64,000 bases of DNA from assembly GCA_019351995.1 (NCBI GenBank), contig JABBOD010000011.1, positions 1-64,000 on the forward strand, in the 5' to 3' direction. Below the pieces are notes generated by a model, which worked only from the letters and a program-made list of their open reading frames with translations, was not told the origin of the DNA and did no database searches. Every line of letters starts with the position of its first letter. Position 1 is the first letter of the stretch. The stretch comes from Acidobacteriota bacterium. GTDB lineage: Bacteria; Actinomycetota; Actinomycetes; Actinomycetales; Microbacteriaceae. Position numbers and translations under genes: made by a program. This document shows positions 37,597-46,135 of the stretch, one piece after another.

Positions 37597-39333
37597 TCAG
37601 GCGAGCGCGGGCACCAGCCCCAGCGCCCCCGCTCGGCGCGTGCGACGGATCGCGAGGTTCGCGACGAGCACGCTCGCGAGACCGAACAACAGCAGAGCGA
37701 CTGCCGAGCCGATGGCGGTGCCCGCGCTTGCGCCGGTCACGATCTGCTGCATGCCGGTCGTCGCCCAGGTCAGCGGAAGGAAGGGACTGATCCACTGGAA
37801 CGGGGCGGACAGCAGCTGCACCGGGAAGACGCCGATGACCGCGATCTGCAAGGCGAGCAGGAAGAGCGAGATCAGCAGACCCGCGCGACCGAACCCGATC
37901 GTGAGCAGATAGTGGAACGCCGTGAGTGCTGCCGCCGTGATGAGCGAGAAGACCAGGGTCGCGGGAAACAGGCTCCAGCTGACCCCGACCCCGGTGTGCA
38001 GGAGAAGCACCAAGAGCAGCGCCTGAACGCCCGTGACCGCGCCGGCTCGCAGGAGCACGCTGCCGACCACCCGCGACGACGACGCCGTGGAGGCGAGCAC
38101 CCGCCGCGAGACCGGACGCATCACCAGGAACACGGCGAGCGCCCCGATCCACAACCCGAGCGGGAGGTAGAGGCTGGAGACCGCCTGCGCCAGCTTCGAA
38201 ATGCTGTGCGCGGTGGTGACCGAGAGACCAACCGGGTCGGACGCGACGCCCGCGGCTTTCGCCGCGGCTGCGGCGTCGGAGCTCGGGACCTGTTTCGCGC
38301 CGTCACTCAGTCCGGACGAGAGGGCGGTGGCGCCCGAGGCGAGCTGGGAGCTCCCACTGCTCAGCGATTGGGCGCCGCCGAGGAGGGATGGGCCGCTGGC
38401 GGCCAGGGTCTTGGCTCCCGACGCGCTTTGCGCGATGCCGGACTGGATGCCGCTGATTCCGCTTGCCGTCGACGAACTGAGGGTGCTCCCCTGGCTCGCC
38501 GTACTGGCAAGCTGCGCCGCGATCCCCTGCACCCGCGCCATCAGCGCGGCATCGTTCGGTGACGCAGCCAGCGCGGCAGTTGCCGCGGTGAGGGCAGTCG
38601 ACAACTGCGAGACGCCACCGGTGTACGACGCGACGCCGGAACTCAGCTGGTCAAGGGATGCCGCACCACCACTCAACTTTGTGAGCCCCGAGCTGAGCGT
38701 GCTCACCCCGGAGGTGTAGCTCGAGAGACCGCTGCTCAAGCTGGATGCCCCTGACGACAGCGACGCGGCTCCGGAGGCCAAGCCGTTCGCGCCGTCTGCG
38801 GCTTTCGACAGGGAGGCGCCGAGAGTCCCGAGACTCGCGTAGACACCCGAGATGTACTGCTTGGTGATCGCGCTGCCGAAGGTGCGCACCATGCCATCGC
38901 CGAGCGACTGCGCGACCGAGCCGGCCAGGTAGGAGTGGGCGTCATCCGTGCGGATCGAGAGTTGCGCCTGCGTGGGTGACGTGCCCTGCAGCGACAACAC
39001 CGACTTCGAGAAGTCCTTCGGGATGGTCAGGATCGCGTAGACCTGTCCCGCAGCCAGGGCCTTTTTGGCGTCGGCGGCATTGCTGAGGCTCCAGTCCATT
39101 CCTGGCGACTTCGTGCCCGTCAGCTGGGTCACGAGCTGGCGTCCGGCCAGCACATAGTTGGTCGTGCCGTCGGCATTGTGGGTGATGATCGCCTGGTCGG
39201 CGTTCACGATCGCGGCCGGGATGCGGTCGATGCCGGCCTTGGTGTCACCAAGCGACGCGACGTAGAGCCCGACGAAGGCAAGCGGGATCAGCGCAACTGC
39301 CGCGATCGCGGCGAGGCGGAGACGGTTCTTCAT
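37597..39333 (-). CDS. YhgE/Pip-type membrane protein (ABC-2-like)
   Basis: A 578-residue protein. It has an N-terminal membrane anchor (ALIPLAFVGLYVASL), a large extracytoplasmic region of about 350 residues rich in Ser/Gly/Ala short repeats (SSLSSGLSSYTSGVSTLSSG), then five or six C-terminal transmembrane segments. This is the YhgE/Pip layout, whose C-terminus resembles ABC-2 permeases. Its start overlaps the MMPL gene stop by 4 nt (ATGA), so the two are made together. Function is inferred as part of an envelope export system. Family members have been linked to phage reception and to type VII-like surface proteins. Confidence 0.88.
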   Translation of the reverse strand: MKNRLRLAAIAAVALIPLAFVGLYVASLGDTKAGIDRIPAAIVNADQAIITHNADGTTNYVLAGRQLVTQLTGTKSPGMDWSLSNAADAKKALAAGQVYAILTIPKDFSKSVLSLQGTSPTQAQLSIRTDDAHSYLAGSVAQSLGDGMVRTFGSAITKQYISGVYASLGTLGASLSKAADGANGLASGAASLSSGASSLSSGLSSYTSGVSTLSSGLTKLSGGAASLDQLSSGVASYTGGVSQLSTALTAATAALAASPNDAALMARVQGIAAQLASTASQGSTLSSSTASGISGIQSGIAQSASGAKTLAASGPSLLGGAQSLSSGSSQLASGATALSSGLSDGAKQVPSSDAAAAAKAAGVASDPVGLSVTTAHSISKLAQAVSSLYLPLGLWIGALAVFLVMRPVSRRVLASTASSSRVVGSVLLRAGAVTGVQALLLVLLLHTGVGVSWSLFPATLVFSLITAAALTAFHYLLTIGFGRAGLLISLFLLALQIAVIGVFPVQLLSAPFQWISPFLPLTWATTGMQQIVTGASAGTAIGSAVALLLFGLASVLVANLAIRRTRRAGALGLVPALA

Positions 39334-42275
39334 CGCAGGGTACCTTCCGTGACGAGCGTGACGTCGAGCGTGACGTCGAGAGCATGGATGCGCGGCGGGG
39401 TGGCCTCCGCGACCCGGTGGAGGCCGGGCATCCCCACGATGACCGTGGTACCGGAGGGCGCGAGCCGATCCAGCGCGAGCAGGAATGCGCGAGCGTCGAG
39501 CGGATCGGAGAACGGATCGAGCGACTCGAGCAGCACGACCGGCGTCCGCTCACTGAGGGCGATGACGGCAACGGCGACCGCGCGTTCGAGTTGGGGAAGC
39601 GACTCGATGGCGGTGGATGCGTCGACGGGAACGGTCGAGCGGCCGAGTCCCTGCAGCGCACCGGACACGCGCCCCGCACGGGTTCTGGCGCGTCGTGCGG
39701 CGACCGGTGCGAGGTACCACGGCCGAGTGAATCGCAGGTGCTCTTCGAGCAGCTCCCCGACGGTGACCGTCACGCCAGCACGACCTGGGCCGGCGAGGTC
39801 GGCGATGGCGACAAGACGCGCGACCTTCGCCGCGTCGGAGGGCAGCGGATGCCCGCCCACCTGCGCGCGCCCACTCCGAGGATCGAGACGGCCGGCCACC
39901 GCGGCCGCGACCAGCCGTCGCGCGACCGGATCTCCCTCGATGAGGGCGATCGAGCCGGACGCGAGGTGCAACGAGACGGGCCCGACCGTCACGGCGCTTG
40001 CCCCGGAACCAGCGGCGACCACCAGCTCGTCGAGCGAGACCTCCTCGCCGGCCGCTTTGCGATCGAGAGCCCAGGCGGTTGCCTCCTGGTGAGAGCGCAA
40101 GCCCTCCCCCTCGATGTCCACGTTCGGCAGGATGCGGTTCAGCCACCGCGGGACATACCAGGCCGCCCGCCCGGCAAGGGCCATCACGGCGGGCACCAGC
40201 GTCATCCGGATCAGGAAGGCATCAACGAACACCCCGACCGCGAGACCGAGCGCAATGACCTTGATGACGGCGGCGCCCTCAGGAACGAACGCGCCGAACA
40301 CGAAGAACATGATCAGGGCGGCGGCGGTGACAACGCGAGCAGCCCCCGAGAATCCGGTCACGATCGAGGCGCGCGCCACCCGGTTGCGTTCGCGAGCGGA
40401 CGCGCCCGCCGGGAGCTTGGCGACCCCGTGCACGTATGCCTCGCGCATCCCGGAGACCAGGAACACCTCGTAGTCCATGGCGAGGCCGAACAGGATCGCC
40501 ATCAGAAGGATTGGCATGAAACTCAAAATCGGACCGGGAACGACACCGAGGGCCTGTGCCCCCCACCCCCACTGGAAGACGGCGACCACCGCGCCGAAGG
40601 CGGCGAACACCGAGAGCAGATAGCCGAGAGCCGCCTTGACCGGCACCAGGAGCGAGCGGAAGACGACCATCAACAACACGACCGAGAGGCCGACCACGAT
40701 GAGGCCGAAGGGAAGCAGTGCCGAGTCGAGCTGTGACGACACGTCGATCGCCACCGCCGTCGCCCCGGTCACCGCAATCGGTGTGTGGTACTTCGCGGCG
40801 ATCGAGGGCTCGAGTGCGCGGATGCGCTCGACGAGTTGGGTCGTCTTCGGATCGCTGGGTCCGGTCGTCGGGATCACCTGGATGATCGCCGTGTCGAGCG
40901 TCGCGTTGGGCGTACCCGCGCTCACCGACTTGACGCCCTGCAAGCCGGCGATCTGCTCGCCGATCTTCTTCATGTCGGCGACGAAGGTGGTGGACTGCGT
41001 GATGTCGACGGTGATGATCAGCGCGCCGTTGCGGCCAGGGCCGAACTCCTGGCTGACGATGTCGTATGCCTGGCGTGCGGTGGTGTCTTTCGGCTGCGAT
41101 CCCCCGTCCGGCAGGGCCAGGGCGAGGCTGAACGCCGGGATCGACACCACGCCGAGGATCCCGATGACCGCGATCACGAAGACCACGGGAGCCTTGAGCA
41201 CGAGGGTGACCCAGCGCTGGCCCAGCGTCGCACGCGCGGCGCGGGGCGCCTTGGCGGTCGCCGCGCGAACCTTCGGGATCAGCCGGGTTCCGAGCATCCC
41301 CATCACAGCCGGCAGCAGCGTCGTCGCCGCGAGCATCGCCATGAGCACGGCGATGGCGGCCGCGATTCCCATCAGACCCAGGAAGGGGATGCCGACGATG
41401 AGCAGTCCGACCAGAGCGATCATGACGGTCACGCCGGCGAACACGACCGAGCTTCCCGCGGTGGCGACGGCGGTCGCGGCGGATTCTGCCGGATCCATCC
41501 CGGCCGCCAGTTGCGATCGATGTCTGCTCAAAATGAAGAGCGCATAGTCGATGCCGACGGCCAGCCCGATCATGACGGCGAGCAGCGGAGCGGTCGATGA
41601 AATGGTGACGAAGGACGCCATGGTGAGCACCACGCCCATCGAGACGGCAAGCGCGATGATGGCGGACAGCAGCGGGAGGCCGGCGGCGATCAAGGAGCCC
41701 AGCGCGACGATCAGGATGATCGCGGCGAACAGCACTCCGAGCCCTTCGGTCCACGAGATGCCGACCGTCACATTCTGGAAGACCTGGCCGCCGAAGGCGA
41801 CGGTGAGCCCCGCATCCTTCAACGGTTGGGTGGCGTTCTCGACGGCCGTCAACTGAGCGGCTGTGACCTTCTCGGAGGAGGTCGTGAACTGCACTGTGAT
41901 GATCGCGGTCGAACCGTTGTCGCTGACCGCGGATACGGCGTACTGGCTGAACGGCGAGATGGCAGCCTCGACGCCGGTCACGTCGCCCACCGCGGTGACG
42001 ACTTTCTCGATGGTGGCCTTCTGCGTGGCGATGTTGCCGGAGCCGTCCTTCACGACGATCTGCGCGCTCGCCCCCGCGGTCTGCGGGAAGACGGCACCCA
42101 GCAGGTCGATCGCCTTCTGCGATTCGGTGCCGGGGATCGCGTAGGAGTCCTGCAGCTGGCCGCCGAGCGCGACACCGCCGGCAAGCGCGCCAGCGGCGAT
42201 CAGCACCCAGGCGATGAGCACCCGGACGCCATGCCGGAAGGCGAAGCGTCCGAGTCGGTAGAGCAGCGTGGCCAT
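39330..42275 (-). CDS. MMPL/RND transporter with C-terminal degenerate ABC-ATPase-like domain
   Basis: A 981-residue protein. Residues 1-725 are an MMPL-type RND transporter: an N-terminal TM segment, an extracytoplasmic loop, six TMs including VMIGLAVGIDYALFILSRHRSQL, a second loop and a second TM bundle with LLMAILFGLAMDYEVFLVSGMREA. Residues about 750-970 align by eye with an ABC ATPase whose key residues are lost: IALIEGDPVARRLVAAAVAG sits where Walker A would be but has no GKS/T; LPQLERAVAVAVIAL is at the signature; PVVLLESLD is at Walker B. The start at 42275 is the first ATG inside the family-like N-terminus. It is 13 bp after tetR and overlaps the YhgE gene. Substrate unknown; lipid or drug export is likely. 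Confidence 0.9.
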   Translation of the reverse strand: MATLLYRLGRFAFRHGVRVLIAWVLIAAGALAGGVALGGQLQDSYAIPGTESQKAIDLLGAVFPQTAGASAQIVVKDGSGNIATQKATIEKVVTAVGDVTGVEAAISPFSQYAVSAVSDNGSTAIITVQFTTSSEKVTAAQLTAVENATQPLKDAGLTVAFGGQVFQNVTVGISWTEGLGVLFAAIILIVALGSLIAAGLPLLSAIIALAVSMGVVLTMASFVTISSTAPLLAVMIGLAVGIDYALFILSRHRSQLAAGMDPAESAATAVATAGSSVVFAGVTVMIALVGLLIVGIPFLGLMGIAAAIAVLMAMLAATTLLPAVMGMLGTRLIPKVRAATAKAPRAARATLGQRWVTLVLKAPVVFVIAVIGILGVVSIPAFSLALALPDGGSQPKDTTARQAYDIVSQEFGPGRNGALIITVDITQSTTFVADMKKIGEQIAGLQGVKSVSAGTPNATLDTAIIQVIPTTGPSDPKTTQLVERIRALEPSIAAKYHTPIAVTGATAVAIDVSSQLDSALLPFGLIVVGLSVVLLMVVFRSLLVPVKAALGYLLSVFAAFGAVVAVFQWGWGAQALGVVPGPILSFMPILLMAILFGLAMDYEVFLVSGMREAYVHGVAKLPAGASARERNRVARASIVTGFSGAARVVTAAALIMFFVFGAFVPEGAAVIKVIALGLAVGVFVDAFLIRMTLVPAVMALAGRAAWYVPRWLNRILPNVDIEGEGLRSHQEATAWALDRKAAGEEVSLDELVVAAGSGASAVTVGPVSLHLASGSIALIEGDPVARRLVAAAVAGRLDPRSGRAQVGGHPLPSDAAKVARLVAIADLAGPGRAGVTVTVGELLEEHLRFTRPWYLAPVAARRARTRAGRVSGALQGLGRSTVPVDASTAIESLPQLERAVAVAVIALSERTPVVLLESLDPFSDPLDARAFLLALDRLAPSGTTVIVGMPGLHRVAEATPPRIHALDVTLDVTLVTEGTLR

Positions 42276-42288
42276 GCGTTCCCCAGAA

Positions 42289-42873
42289 TCAGTCGGAGGT
42301 GGTTGGTGCGGATGCGAGCGCGGGAGTGACCGCGAGAAGGTCGCCGAGGACCGTGATGAGGGCGGCGCGCATGGCGTCGAGATCCTGGACGGGCATGGCC
42401 AACGGCGCACCCGCGAGGAGGTAGGCGGCACCACCGAGGGCGACGCCGAAGCGAACCTTCTCGTCGAGCGATCCGACGTTCTCCTCCAGGTAGCCGGACA
42501 CCAGTTGGATTTCGGCGTTCGCCCGCCGAACGATCGGCACGTCTTCGAGGGTGGTCGCCTGGTTCACGAAGATCGACGCGGCCGAGCGGTGCTGCAGGAG
42601 AAAATCAACGAACTGGCGGAGAAACTCGGCCCGCTGCTCGCCGCCCGTGCGCAGGGCCGCCAGTCGAGCCTTCCCCAGGATCCCGTCGAGCTGGTCGATG
42701 GCGGGTGCGAGCGCGGACTCCAGCAGCACCTCTTTCGACGCGAAGTGGTACAGAACGGTCGCCTTGGAGACACCGGCACGATCGGCGATCTGCTGGATCG
42801 AGGTCGCGTGGTAGCCCGCGGAGGCGAACTCCTCGAGGGCGACGCGACGCAGCTCGTCAGCAGTGGTGGTCAT
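42289..42873 (-). CDS. TetR-family repressor of the MMPL-YhgE operon
   Basis: A 194-residue TetR-type regulator. The N-terminal HTH is EFASAGYHATSIQQIADRAGVSKATVLYHFASKEVLL. The C-terminal ligand domain is of the common actinobacterial type. It is first in an operon with the MMPL and YhgE genes. The ATG at 42873 has TACCGT exactly 7 nt upstream, and two perfect dyads lie immediately beyond, so autoregulation is very likely. Confidence 0.93.
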   Translation of the reverse strand: MTTTADELRRVALEEFASAGYHATSIQQIADRAGVSKATVLYHFASKEVLLESALAPAIDQLDGILGKARLAALRTGGEQRAEFLRQFVDFLLQHRSAASIFVNQATTLEDVPIVRRANAEIQLVSGYLEENVGSLDEKVRFGVALGGAAYLLAGAPLAMPVQDLDAMRAALITVLGDLLAVTPALASAPTTSD

Positions 42874-42880
42874 AGCTTCG

Positions 42881-42886
42881 ACGGTA
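42881..42886 (-). promoter_or_regulatory. Leaderless-type -10 of tetR (TACCGT)
   Basis: TACCGT, 7 nt before the ATG at 42873, abutting the proximal TetR dyad. Confidence 0.55.
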
Positions 42887-42888
42887 GC

Positions 42889-42921
42889 TGACCGCTCGGT
42901 CAGGTGTTGACCGATCGGTCA
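42889..42921. promoter_or_regulatory. Twin TetR operators
   Basis: TGACCGCTCGGTCA (42889-42902) and TGACCGATCGGTCA (42908-42921) are perfect dyads with centres 19 bp apart, covering the promoter region of tetR. They are the probable binding sites of the adjacent TetR protein. Confidence 0.8.
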
Positions 42922-43033
42922 GATTTCGGGCGGATCCACAGGCTCAGCACCGCCACCGCGCCTGAGCGCCACCCGAGTGAGGCGCACGCGCCCGAAGTCG
43001 CGCGGTACCGTGGAGACGACCCCGGGAGGATCC

Positions 43034-43219
43034 GTGCGCAAGTTCCTGTTCAGCACCAGCGTTCTCAGTGCCGTCTTCAGCGGTGTGAGCGTCGCACGCA
43101 CCACCAAGAGCGGCCCGCGTGACTGGCGTCTCATCCTGCAGTGGGTCATCTGGGGCGCGTCGGTCGCGATCGCGGTCGGCACGGTAATTGAGAAATCGAA
43201 CGACGCGGAGGACTACTAG
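43034..43219 (+). CDS. Small membrane-associated protein
   Basis: A 61-residue protein beginning with GTG (VRKFLFSTSVLSAVFSGVSV), preceded by GGGAGGATCC, a strong ribosome-binding site. One clear hydrophobic segment (LQWVIWGASVAIAVGTVI) lies near the C-terminus, and the N-terminal part is moderately hydrophobic. No family is recognised. It is divergent from tetR. Its stop codon overlaps the FadR-type gene stop as CTAG. Confidence 0.7.
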   Translation: MRKFLFSTSVLSAVFSGVSVARTTKSGPRDWRLILQWVIWGASVAIAVGTVIEKSNDAEDY

Positions 43220-43986
43220 CCGAGGAAGCCGCGGAGCAGCGCGCGCGAGCCGTCCAGGTGCTCGCTCATCGCGGCGGCCGCCGCTTCGGCGTCTCCGGCC
43301 AGGATCGCGAGGACGATCGCCTCGTGCTGGCGGTTCGAATGGTTGATGTTGCGCGGAAGGAGCGGGAAACTGTCAAGCAGTTCGTTGACTCGACTGCGAT
43401 TCTCGGCCATCAGCGTCACGAGTGACGGCACGCCGACGACCTCCGCGATCGTGAGGTGCAATCGCGAGTCGAGCCGTCGATAGTCGGTGGTCGTGGATGC
43501 CGCGACCTCGCCGAGTCGTGTCCACAGGGCCGCGCGTTGCGCCGCATCGAGGCTCCGGCTGGCGGCCGATCGTGCCGCACCCACTTCGAGGATGTCGCGC
43601 AGCCCCAGAAGGTCGTCGAGCTCCGCTCTGGTGGGCAGCGTTGCGGGCGCGTCGGGGGGAAGCGGAAGCGGGTCGCTCAGGAATGTTCCGCCGTAGCGGC
43701 CGCGCCGCGACACGAGGTAGCCGGCATCCGCCAGTTCTTTGATCGCCTCCCGCACGGTGTCACGGCTGACGGAGAAGCGCATGGCGAGTTCCCGCTCGGC
43801 CGGCAACGCCTCACCCGGCGCAACAACCCCGAGTCGAATCGTCTGCATCAGGCGCGCCACGGTGTCTTCGAGCGAGTTGCCGGTGCGCACCGGTCGATAG
43901 ACCGCGGCGTCGACCAAACTCTCCGGCGCCGCACCGGTTTCGACCTGCTCACCCGTCGGAACGGGGGAATCAGAGCGGGGTGACAT
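43216..43986 (-). CDS. FadR/GntR-family regulator of the amine-catabolism operon
   Basis: A 256-residue FadR-subfamily regulator. The winged HTH is VARLMQTIRLGVVAPGEALPAERELAMRFSVSRDTVREAIKEL, and the FCD ligand domain has the expected helical pattern with LHLTIAEVVG and QHEAIVLAILAGDAEAA. The start at 43986 lies inside the last codons of the SDR gene (17-nt overlap), making it the last gene of the glutamine-synthetase-like operon. It probably senses a pathway amine or acid. Confidence 0.9.
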   Translation of the reverse strand: MSPRSDSPVPTGEQVETGAAPESLVDAAVYRPVRTGNSLEDTVARLMQTIRLGVVAPGEALPAERELAMRFSVSRDTVREAIKELADAGYLVSRRGRYGGTFLSDPLPLPPDAPATLPTRAELDDLLGLRDILEVGAARSAASRSLDAAQRAALWTRLGEVAASTTTDYRRLDSRLHLTIAEVVGVPSLVTLMAENRSRVNELLDSFPLLPRNINHSNRQHEAIVLAILAGDAEAAAAAMSEHLDGSRALLRGFLG

Positions 43987-44761
43987 ACGCCGCGCTGATC
44001 CCGCCATCCACCAGGAAGGTCGAGGCCGTGATGAAGCTCGCGTCATCACTGGCGAGGAACGCGACGGCGGCGGCGAGTTCCTCCGGCTCGGCGAAACGGC
44101 CGACCGGCACGTGAATGAGGCGCCGCGCCGCGCGCTCGGGGTCCTTCGCGAACAGTTCCTTCAGCAGCGGCGTGTTCACCGGACCCGGGCAGAGTGCGTT
44201 GACCCGGATGCCTTGACGCGCAAACTGGACCCCCAACTCTCGCGTCATCGCCAGCACGCCGCCCTTGGAGGCCGTATAGGAGATCTGCGAGGTGGCCGAA
44301 CCGAGCACCGCCACGAACGAGGCGGTGTTGATGATCGAGCCGCGGCCGGCCGGCACCATGTGGCGCAGCGCGGCGCGCGAGCACAGGTAGACGCTCGTCA
44401 GGTTGACGAGCTGCACGCGGTCCCAGGCATCGAGCTCGGTGGTCTCGATCGAGTCGTCGTCGGCGGGCGAGATCCCCGCGTTATTGAAGGCGATGTCGAC
44501 GGAACCGTAGGTGGAGGCCGCGGTGTCGAACAGGGCATCCACCTGTCCCTTATCGGTCACATCCACGTTCAGATAGAGGCCGCCGACTTCGGCAGCCGCC
44601 GCCTCACCGCGCTCCGCGTCGACGACGTCAGCGATCACGACCTTCGCGCCTTCGGCCGCGAAGCGTTTCGCGGTGGCGAAGCCGATGCCGCCGGTGCCGC
44701 CGGTAATGACAGCGACCTTGCCGGCGAGGCGCTGGGTGAGGTCGATCTTGGTGATGGGCAT
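43970..44761 (-). CDS. Short-chain dehydrogenase/reductase
   Basis: Classical SDR, 263 residues. The cofactor-binding TGGTGGIGFATAKRF, NNAGISPADD, the catalytic Ser in NTASFVAVLG, and YTASKGG with Tyr and Lys are all present. Asp at the end of beta-2 (VIADVVD) suggests NAD. It lies in the operon after the aldehyde dehydrogenase, so it may oxidise a hydroxyl-bearing intermediate of amine or aminoalcohol breakdown. Confidence 0.9.
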   Translation of the reverse strand: MPITKIDLTQRLAGKVAVITGGTGGIGFATAKRFAAEGAKVVIADVVDAERGEAAAAEVGGLYLNVDVTDKGQVDALFDTAASTYGSVDIAFNNAGISPADDDSIETTELDAWDRVQLVNLTSVYLCSRAALRHMVPAGRGSIINTASFVAVLGSATSQISYTASKGGVLAMTRELGVQFARQGIRVNALCPGPVNTPLLKELFAKDPERAARRLIHVPVGRFAEPEELAAAVAFLASDDASFITASTFLVDGGISAAYVTPL

Positions 44762-44779
44762 GGTGCTCCTGAGTTGTGG

Positions 44780-46135
44780 CTAGCTGGCGAAGAAGACGTT
44801 CTTGGTGTCGGTGAAGGCGAGAGCGGCATCCGGACCGAGTTCGCGGCCGAGGCCGCTCTGCTTGGCCCCGCCGAACGGGGTCGTGTAGCGGACAGAGGAG
44901 TGCGAGTTGACCGAGAGCGTGCCCGACTCGATCGCCCGGGAGACGCGGATGGCACGGCCGAGATCGCGGGTCCAGATCGACCCGGACAGGCCGTAGACGC
45001 TGTCGTTCGCGAGGCGGATGGCGTCGGCCTCGTCGTCGAACGGGAGCACGCTGACCACCGGTCCGAAGATCTCCTCGACCGCGACGCGGTCGGTGCGCGT
45101 GGGGAGCAGCACGGTCGGCGGCATCCAATAACCGGGGCCGCTGGGGGCGGAGCCGCGGAACGCCACGGGTGTGCCGTCGTCCAGGAACGACTCCACCGCC
45201 TCGAAGTGCGCCCGCGACACGAGCGGACCCATCTCGGTCGACTCCTCCGCCGGCGCCCCGACCTTCACGGCCTTCACGGCCGGCTCAAGCAGCTCAAGAA
45301 AACGGTCGAAGACGCGGCGCTCCACGAGGATGCGGCTGCGCGCGCAGCAATCCTGCCCGGCGTTATCGAACACGGCACCCGGAGCCGTGGCGGCGGCGCG
45401 CTCGAGATCCGAGTCGGCGAACACGACGTTGGCGCTCTTGCCGCCGAGTTCGAGGGTCACCGGCTTGACCTGCGCCGCGCATCCTGCCGCCACCTGCTTC
45501 CCGACCGCCGTCGACCCGGTGAAGACCACCTTGCGCACCCGCTCGTGCGTGACGAACCGCTCCCCGACGACCGCGCCGCGGCCGGGCAGAACCTGAAAGA
45601 GACCATCGGGCAGACCGGATTCGAGGGCGAGCTCACCGAGCCGGATCGCGGTCAGCGGGGTCCACTCGGCGGGCTTCAGCAGCACCGCGTTGCCCGCCGC
45701 GAGCGCCGGAGCGAATCCCCAACTCGCGATCGTCATCGGGAAGTTCCACGGCACGATGATGCCGACAACGCCGAGCGGCTCGTGGAAGGTGACGTCGATG
45801 CCTCCCGCAACGGGGATCTGCTGGCCGATCATGCGCTCGGGCGCTCCCGCGTAGTACTCGAGCACGTCGCGCACGTGGCCCGCTTCCCAGCGAGCCGAGC
45901 CGATCGGATGCCCGGAGTTCAGCACCTCCAGCGCGGCGAGTTCCTCGACCGCGCCGTCAACGGCGGCGGCAAATCGGCGCAGTGCCCGCGCGCGATCGGC
46001 GGGGGCCAGCGCCGCCCACCTGACCTGTGCCGCGACGGCGCGCTCCACCGCCGTATCGACCTCCTCGAGCGAGGTGTGCGCGACCTCGCGGATGACGGTC
46101 TCGTCGGCGGGATTGATCAGGATCGTGGCACTCAT
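44780..46135 (-). CDS. Aldehyde dehydrogenase (gamma-glutamyl-aminoaldehyde type)
   Basis: NAD(P)-dependent aldehyde dehydrogenase, 451 residues. VPWNFPMTIASWGFAPALAAGNAVLLKPAEWTP, the catalytic Glu in VTLELGGKSANVVF, the nucleophile Cys in NAGQDCCARSRI and the C-terminal FGGAKQSGLGRE are present. The family is PuuC/KauB-like. The operon context with GS-like and PuuD-like proteins suggests oxidation of a gamma-glutamylated aminoaldehyde. Its start overlaps the PuuD-like stop by 4 nt. Confidence 0.93.
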   Translation of the reverse strand: MSATILINPADETVIREVAHTSLEEVDTAVERAVAAQVRWAALAPADRARALRRFAAAVDGAVEELAALEVLNSGHPIGSARWEAGHVRDVLEYYAGAPERMIGQQIPVAGGIDVTFHEPLGVVGIIVPWNFPMTIASWGFAPALAAGNAVLLKPAEWTPLTAIRLGELALESGLPDGLFQVLPGRGAVVGERFVTHERVRKVVFTGSTAVGKQVAAGCAAQVKPVTLELGGKSANVVFADSDLERAAATAPGAVFDNAGQDCCARSRILVERRVFDRFLELLEPAVKAVKVGAPAEESTEMGPLVSRAHFEAVESFLDDGTPVAFRGSAPSGPGYWMPPTVLLPTRTDRVAVEEIFGPVVSVLPFDDEADAIRLANDSVYGLSGSIWTRDLGRAIRVSRAIESGTLSVNSHSSVRYTTPFGGAKQSGLGRELGPDAALAFTDTKNVFFAS

